Below, in pieces: positions 1-5,491 of a DNA stretch of 5,491 nucleotides. Under the pieces are notes generated by a model, which searched no databases, was not told the DNA's origin, and worked only from the letters and a program-made list of their open reading frames with translations. Each line of letters opens with the position of its first letter. The stretch's first letter is position 1. The DNA comes from Porticoccaceae bacterium (GTDB lineage: Bacteria; Pseudomonadota; Gammaproteobacteria; Pseudomonadales; Porticoccaceae). Position numbers and translations under genes: made by a program. The DNA is taken from assembly GCA_030741175.1 (NCBI GenBank), contig JASLVT010000101.1:1-5491 (forward strand), written 5' to 3'.

Positions 1-422
1 ATGACTAAAAACAGTTCCGGCAGCTGATAGGTATTTTTACCCACGGATATTTGCCGCTCGGCCATGGCCTCCAGAAGAGCAGACTGAACCTTGGCCGGCG
101 CTCGGTTAATCTCGTCGGCGAGTACCAGATTATGGAACAGAGGCCCAGCCTGAAATTCGAAAGTACCCTGTTGAGGCCGATAGATATCACTGCCAGTAAT
201 ATCAGCTGGCAGCAAATCAGGGGTAAATTGCACACGATGGAAGTCGGCTTCCAGCCCTTCCGAGAGGGTTTTGATGGCTTTGGTTTTAGCGAGCCCAGGA
301 GCCCCCTCAACAAGTAGGTGACCGTCGGCGAGTAAGGCGATCATAAGTCGTTCAACAAGATGTTCTTGACCGACAATCTTACTGGCCAGCCAATGCTTGA
401 TTTGGTTGATATTCTGTTGCAA
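1..422 (-). CDS. MoxR-family AAA+ ATPase, N-terminal 140 codons (runs off left edge)
   Basis: MoxR AAA+ ATPases are cytoplasmic ATP-driven chaperone-like proteins that usually act with von Willebrand factor A domain partners in maturation of other complexes or in envelope stress. Translating the minus strand from the TTG at 422-420 gives residues 1-140 without a stop. Seen: Walker A GAPGLAKT at 40-47 (K46, T47; the usual last Gly is Ala, as is common in MoxR), the family segment QFTPDLLPADITGSDIY at 65-81, a GTFEFQAGPLF segment at 86-96, and Walker B LVLADEINRAP at 99-109 with D103 and E104. The sensor regions and lid domain lie beyond the window; full-length relatives have roughly 300-330 residues. 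TTG is chosen because an in-frame TAG (434-432) closes the frame just upstream, AGGGG sits 6 bases before it, and the first Met (residue 27) lies inside the conserved N-terminal helix. Family call is secure; the specific substrate is unknown. Partner genes are expected to the left, which is inference. Confidence 0.95.
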   Translation of the reverse strand, partial: MQQNINQIKHWLASKIVGQEHLVERLMIALLADGHLLVEGAPGLAKTKAIKTLSEGLEADFHRVQFTPDLLPADITGSDIYRPQQGTFEFQAGPLFHNLVLADEINRAPAKVQSALLEAMAERQISVGKNTYQLPELFLV

Positions 423-428
423 AAGAAA

Positions 429-433
429 CCCCT
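429..433 (-). promoter_or_regulatory. Shine-Dalgarno site that fixes the moxR TTG start
   Basis: Read on the minus strand this is AGGGG, followed by a 6-base spacer (TTTCTT) and then TTG at 422-420. Good match and ideal spacing support a non-ATG start. The site overlaps the TAG stop (434-432) of the six-codon mini-ORF upstream. Confidence 0.8.
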
Positions 434-452
434 AAATTTGGTTCAGTGACAT
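432..452 (-). other. Six-codon mini-ORF in the moxR leader
   Basis: On the minus strand an ATG at 452-450 opens the peptide MSLNQI and ends at TAG 434-432. It is in the same frame as moxR and separated from its TTG start by three codons. With the predicted promoter, transcription would begin only about five bases before this ATG, leaving no room for a ribosome binding site. It may be a leader peptide, the remnant of a longer moxR N-terminus cut by a nonsense change, or chance. Low confidence that it is translated. Confidence 0.2.
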
Positions 453-463
453 CGCGGAGCTTG

Positions 464-492
464 ATTTTAGTGTCTCTGCGAGTAACTCTCAA
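464..492 (-). promoter_or_regulatory. Sigma70-type promoter for moxR
   Basis: Read on the minus strand there is a -35 element TTGAGA (492-487, 5 of 6 consensus bases), a 17-base spacer, and a -10 element TAAAAT (469-464, 5 of 6). Predicted transcription start is about 457, giving a leader of about 35 bases to the TTG start codon. This is the strongest promoter match in the intergenic region. It is found by eye only. Confidence 0.65.
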
Positions 493-512
493 TTATTGTT
501 TGTCAGTTAATA

Positions 513-566
513 GTCTATCCTTCTAGCGGACAGAGTTGAGTAAAAATAGTTGGTTTTTGTCTATCC
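513..566. repeat. Pair of GTCTATCC direct repeats
   Basis: The octamer GTCTATCC occurs at 513-520 and again at 559-566, 46 bases apart start to start. The context TxGTCTATCC is shared, so 9 of 10 bases match. Both copies lie between the two divergent genes, upstream of the moxR -35 element and upstream of the candidate dehydrogenase promoters. They could be regulator binding sites. With only two short copies, chance is a real alternative. Confidence 0.3.
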
Positions 567-581
567 AAAGTGAAATGGCTT

Positions 582-611
582 TTGTTACCCTAGATCAACT
601 GAATTTATATA
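582..611 (+). promoter_or_regulatory. Alternative candidate promoter for the glutamate dehydrogenase gene
   Basis: TTGTTA at 582-587 and TATATA at 606-611 with an 18-base spacer; each hexamer matches 4 of 6 consensus bases. Transcription would start near 618, giving a leader of about 41 bases that would include the AAAGG at 639-643. Weak, and competes with the candidate at 604-632. Confidence 0.25.
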
Positions 612-634
612 GCTATGTTACAGACTTATAAATT
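602..634. repeat. 8-base inverted repeat overlapping the gdhB promoter region
   Basis: AATTTATA at 602-609 is the exact reverse complement of TATAAATT at 627-634, with 17 bases between them (centre-to-centre 25 bases). The flanks extend the similarity imperfectly (TG before the left arm, ACA after the right arm). The arms cover the candidate -35 and -10 elements. A dyad operator is possible, but arms made only of A and T arise easily by chance, and the loop is too long for a good RNA hairpin. Confidence 0.35.
604..632 (+). promoter_or_regulatory. Candidate promoter for the glutamate dehydrogenase gene
   Basis: TTTATA at 604-609 (4 of 6 consensus) and TATAAA at 627-632 (4 of 6) with a 17-base spacer. 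Transcription would start near 639, leaving a leader of about 20 bases before the ATG at 659. The AAAGG at 639-643 would then lie at the very 5' end of the mRNA. Moderate to weak. Confidence 0.35.
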
Positions 635-638
635 ACAT

Positions 639-643
639 AAAGG
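639..643 (+). promoter_or_regulatory. Weak, distant ribosome binding site candidate for gdhB
   Basis: AAAGG is the only purine-rich Shine-Dalgarno-like stretch before the ATG at 659, but the spacer is 15 bases, well beyond the usual 5-9. An in-frame TTG at 644-646 is immediately adjacent and so too close to use it. The start therefore appears poorly supported by a ribosome binding site. Confidence 0.3.
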
Positions 644-658
644 TTGCAAAACCCGCTC

Positions 659-3600
659 ATGGATGCAAAAAATAATTCTCAGCGAACTCAATTATTGACG
701 TCGCTGAACAAGATTGCCAAAAAAAATCTAAATAGGTCGCAGGCTCGGCTGTTCAATCAATTTATCGCCAGTGCTGTGCACCTACACTCGGACGCTGAAT
801 ATCTCGATCGCACTGAGCAGGATATTTTTCATAGCCTGTGGGGGTTGCTCAATTTTGCAGTTGATCGCCCGCTGTTGTCTGATGGTTGTCAAGCGTGCAT
901 TCGAGTGTTTAATCCAGATGTCCACAGCGATGGTTGGTCGAGCCGTCATACCAGTATTTATATCAATCAGAGAGATATGCCATTTCTGGTGGATTCATTG
1001 CGTATTGTGCTCAATCGTCGCGATTTAAATATTTACAGTCTGCAGAGCAATCCAGTCTGGGTTCTGCGCGATGATCATGGTCTGTTGCAGAGTATCCATG
1101 GCGATTACGTAGAGGGCGCCAAGCATGAAGCGCTGATTAATATTGAAATAGATCGCCATGCTGAAGATGAGTTGGTTTCCCTGCATCAAGACCTAAAGGC
1201 GGTGCTAGGTGATGTCGAGCTTGTGGTGGGTGATTTTGATGTTATGCGTGGCCGCCTTGCAAATCTATTGGCGGAGCTGGAACAGGTCACGCCGGATACA
1301 GAGGACGCGCAGGAATCACTGGAATTCCTTCGCTGGATTCACAATGGCTATTTCACCTTTACTGGCTGCATAGAGCTCTCTCTCCAGCATATTGATGGCA
1401 AGGAGTCATTGGTTGAGCTGGTGGACAGTCGCTTTGGTCTGTTCAGAAAATATGAGGGTGATGTTCGCTCGGACGTCATTGCTGAGTTAAGTCCGGGGGT
1501 ACAGGCACTTTATCAAAGCGATCAAATATTAAGCGTTACCAAGTCAGCTCAACGCTCTACGGTGCATCGGGATATTTACTCTGACTATATCGTGGTAAAG
1601 CGTTTTAATGCTGAGGGTATTGTCGTTGGTGAAGTACGATTTTTGGGGCTCTATACCTCACAGTTTTACTCCTACAGTCCGCGACGGATTCCGATACTGC
1701 GCAAGAAGCTCGGTTGGGTAATGGATAATTCAGGCTTCAGTCCCACCAGCCATGCGGGTAAGGCACTGCAGGCGATTTTAGATTTCCACCCGCGAGATGA
1801 ACTGTTCCATGTTAGTCGCGAGGCGCTATCCGACACTGCTATGGGTGTTTGGCAGATTTGTGAGCGACGCGCAACCAAAGTATTTCTGCACCCAGATCCG
1901 TTTAACAAATTTGTCAGCTGCCTTGTTTATATCCCGCGCGAGGCTTTTAGTACCGTGGCACGAGAAAAGATATGCCAGGCGATTGGCGAGCAGCTGGGCG
2001 CAGTTGGATCTGAATTCCGCACACATTTTATGCCGGAGTCGGTGTTGGTGCGTATCTATCTCGTTTATCAACTCGGTGAGCAAGGTGCCCCGCAGATAAC
2101 GGCAGTCCAGCTTGAACAGTTAGTGAAGCAAATTACTACAACCTGGTCAGATAATTTTGCTGAGACTGCATTGCAGACTATGCCAGAAACAGAGGCGCTG
2201 ACATTGGCTCGGCGTTTTAAGCAGGCCTTTTCATCTGCCTATATAGAGCAGTACAGCCCCCAGCAGGCCCTTAAGCATATTGAACTTTTTGATGGTCTTA
2301 ACGATGCCAGTGAATTGGCGATTGATTTAAAGCATCAGGATCAGGCTGGCAATAATGATCTGCAACTGGCTCTATTTCATCGCGACAGTGCTCTAGAACT
2401 GTCCGATATGATTCCCATGCTTGAAAATCTGGGCTTTCGAGTAGTAATTGAGCACCCCTATTTAATCCAACCTGACCGCCAAACTCAGGTGTGGTTGCAA
2501 GAGTTTTATCTATCATTTTCTCTGGATGTGGACGTCGATGTGTCTGCAGTTCAAAGTAGTTTTAAAGAGGCGTTAAGTACTGTTTGGAAGGGCGATGCAG
2601 AGAATGACAGTTTTAACCGATTGGTGATTGGAGCGCGCTTGGATTGGCGCACGGTGGCGATGTTGCGTCTGTATGCCCGTTATTTAAAACAGCTGGGTAT
2701 TGCCTATAGCCAAGAGTTTATCGCCGACACCTTATCCCGCTATCTGGAGATTACACGTAACTTAGTGGCGTTATTTAAATGCTATTTTGATCCCCGCTAT
2801 GCCGATGGTAGCCGCGCTGAGCGCTCAGAGGGCTTGGTCAATAATGTGATCGCCGGATTAGAATCTGTTGATAACAGCAATGAAGACAACGTGCTGAGGG
2901 CCTACCTTGAGGCGATCTGTGCCACCCTGCGAACCAATTTTTTCCAGACCTTTGAAGACGGTAGTCACAAGTCCTATATCTCGGTAAAACTGGAACCGAC
3001 AAAAATATCGCTGGCGCCAAAGCCGCGGCCGGCGTTTGAGATATTTGTCTATTCTCCCAGAGTCGAGGGGGTGCACTTACGCGGTGGTAAAGTTGCCCGA
3101 GGTGGTTTGCGCTGGTCAGATCGGCTGGAAGATTACCGCACAGAAATACTCGGTTTGGTGAAGGCGCAACAGGTCAAAAATGCGGTTATTGTGCCCACGG
3201 GCGCCAAGGGTGGGTTTGTCGCTAAGCAGGCCAGCATGACTGCAGGTCGTGATGCTTGGCTACAGGAGGGTATTGCCAGCTACAAACTGTATATTCAAGC
3301 GCTATTGGATATTAGTGATAATCTGGTAGAGGGTACAGTGGTACCACCAGAGAATGTTGTGCGACGCGACGCGGATGACCCCTACTTGGTGGTGGCGGCT
3401 GATAAGGGCACAGCGACTTTCTCAGATATAGCCAATGACCTCTCTGATGCCAATAATTTCTGGTTAGCCGATGCTTTCGCCTCAGGGGGCGGCAATGGTT
3501 ATGATCACAAGGGCATGGGTATTACCGCTCGAGGCGCCTGGGTCGCTGTGCAGCGTCATTTCCGTGAGATAGAAGTGGATATCCAACAGCAAGATTTTAC

Positions 3601-5491
3601 GGTGGTGGGTATCGGTGATATGGGTGGTGATGTGTTTGGCAATGGCATGTTGCTATCTGAACATATTCAGCTGGTAGCGGCATTTAACCACCTGCATATC
3701 TTTATTGATCCCAACCCTGATGCGACAGCGACATTTAAAGAGCGCAAGCGGTTATTTGACACGCCGAGAACCACCTGGGATGACTTTGATAAAACATTAT
3801 TATCGAAGGGGGGTGCCGTCTACTCCAGATCTGCTAAGTCTTTAAAGCTAACGCCGCAGATCAAGGCGCGTTTTAATATTGAAAAAACGCAGGTTACGCC
3901 GAACGAACTACTGAGCGCTTTACTCAAGTCCGAGATTGATTTGATTTGGAACGGCGGGATTGGTACCTATGTGAAATCCTCCGCAGAGAATAATGCTGAA
4001 GTGGGTGACAAGGCGAATGATGCCCTGCGCGTCAATGGTAAAGAGTTGCGCTGTAAAGTGTTTGGCGAAGGTGGCAATCTGGGTATGACTCAGCGGGGAA
4101 GAATCGAATTCTGTCTGCGGGGTGGGCGCTGTAATACTGACTTTATTGATAATGCTGCCGGCGTTGATTGTTCCGACCATGAAGTCAATATAAAGATTCT
4201 GCTCAATAAGGAAGTCTCAGCTGGTCGTCTTAGCATGGCAAAGAGAAACAGGTTTCTCGCGTCCATGACTGATACGGTTGCGGATTTGGTGCTACATAAT
4301 AACGCCCGACAAACTCAGGCAATAAGTCTAGCACTGCACAATAGTCATCAGCAGCATGCGGAGTATCAGCGGTTTATGGCTTGGATGGAAAGCAGCGGCC
4401 ATCTCGACCCCGAGTTAGAGTTTTTGCCCACCGATGAACAACTCAATGAGCGGATTAATCGCAATCAGACAGTGTGGACAAGACCTGAATTATCGGTATT
4501 GATCTGTTATTCCAAGGTAATGCTAAAAGAAACACTGCTTGAGGCTGACTTGCAGTCAGATCCATGGCTAGCCAAGTCAGTGAGTGCCGCATTCCCAGCG
4601 CAGTTGATCGCCCGCTATGGTGAAGCAGTTGCCAATCACCAATTGCGTCATGAAATTATGGCCACGCAACTGGCCAATGATCTGGTTGATAGAATGGGCT
4701 TTAGCTTTTTCTTCCGCCAGATGGAGTCCACGGGTGCCACTGCCGATGAGGTGATTCGCGCCTACAGTATTGTGATCAATGTATTGGGAATCGATCAGCT
4801 GTGGCTAAATATTGAAACTGACACTGCCTTGGCGGCAGATGTGCAGTTAGATTTATTGCATATGCTTATTCGTCTGGTGCGCCGTACCACAAGGTGGTTT
4901 TTGCGCAATCGACGTTCGAATCTTGATTGCACTGAGATTATTAAGCAATTTGCAAAGCCCATGACGCAGCTGATAGAGCACCAGTTGACGCGCGATGAAG
5001 CCGAGTGGCTAAAGCTTTGGGACGCGGCGCGAGACCAGCTGGTGGAGCGGCAGGTTGAACCCCAATTGGCGGCTAGACTGGCAGCTTCGGATAGTATTTT
5101 TCTGAGTTTGGGTATTGTCGATAATGCCATTAAACAAGGGGTATCGATTAAGAAGTCGGCTTCACTTTACTTTAAGTTGGGTGAATATTTGTCGTTGGAT
5201 TGGTTTATGGCGCAGATTATTGGTTTGCAACCGAACAATCGTTGGCAGGATTTAGCACGAGAATCCTATGTCGATGATTTAGAGAGTCAGCGGCGACGAC
5301 TCACTGCCTGTCTTCTAGCCGTCGGTGGTAAAAAGCCCAAAACGGTATTTAATGATTGGCAGGCGCAACAGCAGCCATTGATTGTTCGCTGGCAGTCAAT
5401 GGTGCAAGATTTACGCCGCGGTGCCACGCCAGATTTTGCCATGATTTCGGTAGCACTCCGGGAATTACTGACTCTGGTGCAAGCATCTGTG
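659..5491 (+). CDS. gdhB: NAD-specific glutamate dehydrogenase, large L-180 class (stop codon just beyond window)
   Basis: Oxidative deamination of L-glutamate with NAD+ to 2-oxoglutarate, ammonium and NADH, in the cytoplasm; a catabolic enzyme of glutamate and arginine use. The frame is open for 1611 codons to the last base. N-terminal ACT-like regulatory part: DMPFLVDS at 106-113, FLGLYTS at 328-334, HPRDELF at 377-383, FVSCLVYIPR at 418-427, MLENLGFRV at 587-595. Helical segment: DWRTVAMLRLYARYL at 662-676. Catalytic part: EIFVYSPRVEGVHLRGG, then RGGLRWSDR at 814-822, K840, PTGAKGGF at 846-853, ADKGTATFSD at 914-923, GYDHKGMGITARGAW at 947-961. By eye, K850 and D915 correspond to the catalytic Lys and Asp of small hexameric dehydrogenases, with R814 and K840 at substrate-binding positions. 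NAD domain: GIGDMGGDVFGNG at 984-996, D1017 ending the next strand, EGGNLGMTQ at 1137-1145. Helical C-terminus: TRPELSVL at 1274-1281, ATQLANDLVDRMGF, SVALREL near the end. Relatives have about 1600-1620 residues, so few if any are missing. The ATG at 659 is the only plausible start; a TAA closes the frame at 638-640. Family call is very secure. Confidence 0.98.
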   Translation, partial: MDAKNNSQRTQLLTSLNKIAKKNLNRSQARLFNQFIASAVHLHSDAEYLDRTEQDIFHSLWGLLNFAVDRPLLSDGCQACIRVFNPDVHSDGWSSRHTSIYINQRDMPFLVDSLRIVLNRRDLNIYSLQSNPVWVLRDDHGLLQSIHGDYVEGAKHEALINIEIDRHAEDELVSLHQDLKAVLGDVELVVGDFDVMRGRLANLLAELEQVTPDTEDAQESLEFLRWIHNGYFTFTGCIELSLQHIDGKESLVELVDSRFGLFRKYEGDVRSDVIAELSPGVQALYQSDQILSVTKSAQRSTVHRDIYSDYIVVKRFNAEGIVVGEVRFLGLYTSQFYSYSPRRIPILRKKLGWVMDNSGFSPTSHAGKALQAILDFHPRDELFHVSREALSDTAMGVWQICERRATKVFLHPDPFNKFVSCLVYIPREAFSTVAREKICQAIGEQLGAVGSEFRTHFMPESVLVRIYLVYQLGEQGAPQITAVQLEQLVKQITTTWSDNFAETALQTMPETEALTLARRFKQAFSSAYIEQYSPQQALKHIELFDGLNDASELAIDLKHQDQAGNNDLQLALFHRDSALELSDMIPMLENLGFRVVIEHPYLIQPDRQTQVWLQEFYLSFSLDVDVDVSAVQSSFKEALSTVWKGDAENDSFNRLVIGARLDWRTVAMLRLYARYLKQLGIAYSQEFIADTLSRYLEITRNLVALFKCYFDPRYADGSRAERSEGLVNNVIAGLESVDNSNEDNVLRAYLEAICATLRTNFFQTFEDGSHKSYISVKLEPTKISLAPKPRPAFEIFVYSPRVEGVHLRGGKVARGGLRWSDRLEDYRTEILGLVKAQQVKNAVIVPTGAKGGFVAKQASMTAGRDAWLQEGIASYKLYIQALLDISDNLVEGTVVPPENVVRRDADDPYLVVAADKGTATFSDIANDLSDANNFWLADAFASGGGNGYDHKGMGITARGAWVAVQRHFREIEVDIQQQDFTVVGIGDMGGDVFGNGMLLSEHIQLVAAFNHLHIFIDPNPDATATFKERKRLFDTPRTTWDDFDKTLLSKGGAVYSRSAKSLKLTPQIKARFNIEKTQVTPNELLSALLKSEIDLIWNGGIGTYVKSSAENNAEVGDKANDALRVNGKELRCKVFGEGGNLGMTQRGRIEFCLRGGRCNTDFIDNAAGVDCSDHEVNIKILLNKEVSAGRLSMAKRNRFLASMTDTVADLVLHNNARQTQAISLALHNSHQQHAEYQRFMAWMESSGHLDPELEFLPTDEQLNERINRNQTVWTRPELSVLICYSKVMLKETLLEADLQSDPWLAKSVSAAFPAQLIARYGEAVANHQLRHEIMATQLANDLVDRMGFSFFFRQMESTGATADEVIRAYSIVINVLGIDQLWLNIETDTALAADVQLDLLHMLIRLVRRTTRWFLRNRRSNLDCTEIIKQFAKPMTQLIEHQLTRDEAEWLKLWDAARDQLVERQVEPQLAARLAASDSIFLSLGIVDNAIKQGVSIKKSASLYFKLGEYLSLDWFMAQIIGLQPNNRWQDLARESYVDDLESQRRRLTACLLAVGGKKPKTVFNDWQAQQQPLIVRWQSMVQDLRRGATPDFAMISVALRELLTLVQASV

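Noticed and set aside
5..317. Open frames of 102 (minus) and 88 (plus) codons at the left edge
   Set aside because: Both overlap the moxR coding frame, which carries clear Walker A and Walker B motifs; these are shadows in other frames.
484..537. Possible inverted repeat AACTCT (484-489) with AGAGTT (532-537)
   Set aside because: Only six bases with a 42-base gap and no extension; expected by chance and unlikely to form a useful hairpin or operator.
423..658. Search for a terminator, small RNA or riboswitch between the genes
   Set aside because: No GC-rich stem followed by a T run and no recognisable riboswitch core was seen on either strand; divergent genes do not need a terminator here.
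1672..2099. Three short open frames on both strands inside the dehydrogenase
   Set aside because: The dehydrogenase frame is continuous through this stretch with family motifs (FLGLYTS, HPRDELF, FVSCLVYIPR), so no frameshift or nested gene is needed.
3920..4180. 86-codon minus-strand open frame
   Set aside because: It is antisense to the NAD-domain motifs IWNGGIGTYVK and EGGNLGMTQ; conservation is explained by the plus-strand protein.
4795..5130. 111-codon open frame on the minus strand
   Set aside because: It lies entirely antisense to the conserved C-terminal part of the glutamate dehydrogenase, has a serine- and arginine-rich composition typical of antisense shadows, and shows no recognisable motif.
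1..5491. Search for a mobile element, CRISPR array, toxin-antitoxin or defence system
   Set aside because: Almost the whole window is taken by two conserved housekeeping-type genes; no terminal repeats, spaced repeats or accessory-gene signatures were seen.

Overview
The window looks like ordinary chromosomal DNA from a gammaproteobacterium, probably marine or environmental. The reason is a very large NAD-dependent glutamate dehydrogenase of the L-180 class, whose motifs resemble the Pseudomonas/Shewanella type. Base composition is mixed, about half G+C by eye. The species cannot be named from this sequence alone.

Layout: two genes point away from each other around a 236-base intergenic region. 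On the minus strand, positions 1-422 hold the first 140 codons of a MoxR-family AAA+ ATPase. Its start is a TTG codon with a good Shine-Dalgarno sequence, and a convincing sigma70-type promoter lies just upstream. The gene runs off the left edge. On the plus strand, one uninterrupted reading frame from 659 to the last base encodes 1611 residues of the glutamate dehydrogenase. The window stops exactly at a codon boundary, so the stop codon is not visible, although the protein is already about full family length.

The intergenic region (423-658) carries the moxR promoter, two weaker candidate promoters for the dehydrogenase gene, an 8-base inverted repeat that coincides with one of those candidates, a pair of 8-base direct repeats, and a six-codon mini-ORF in the moxR leader.

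Function: the dehydrogenase would deaminate glutamate to 2-oxoglutarate with NAD+, feeding amino-acid carbon into the TCA cycle. The MoxR ATPase is probably a chaperone-like motor working with von Willebrand factor A proteins encoded beyond the left edge. Nothing here links the two genes beyond their shared intergenic region. I found no mobile element, RNA gene, CRISPR array or novel system. The points worth a second look are small and mostly concern regulation and start-site choice.
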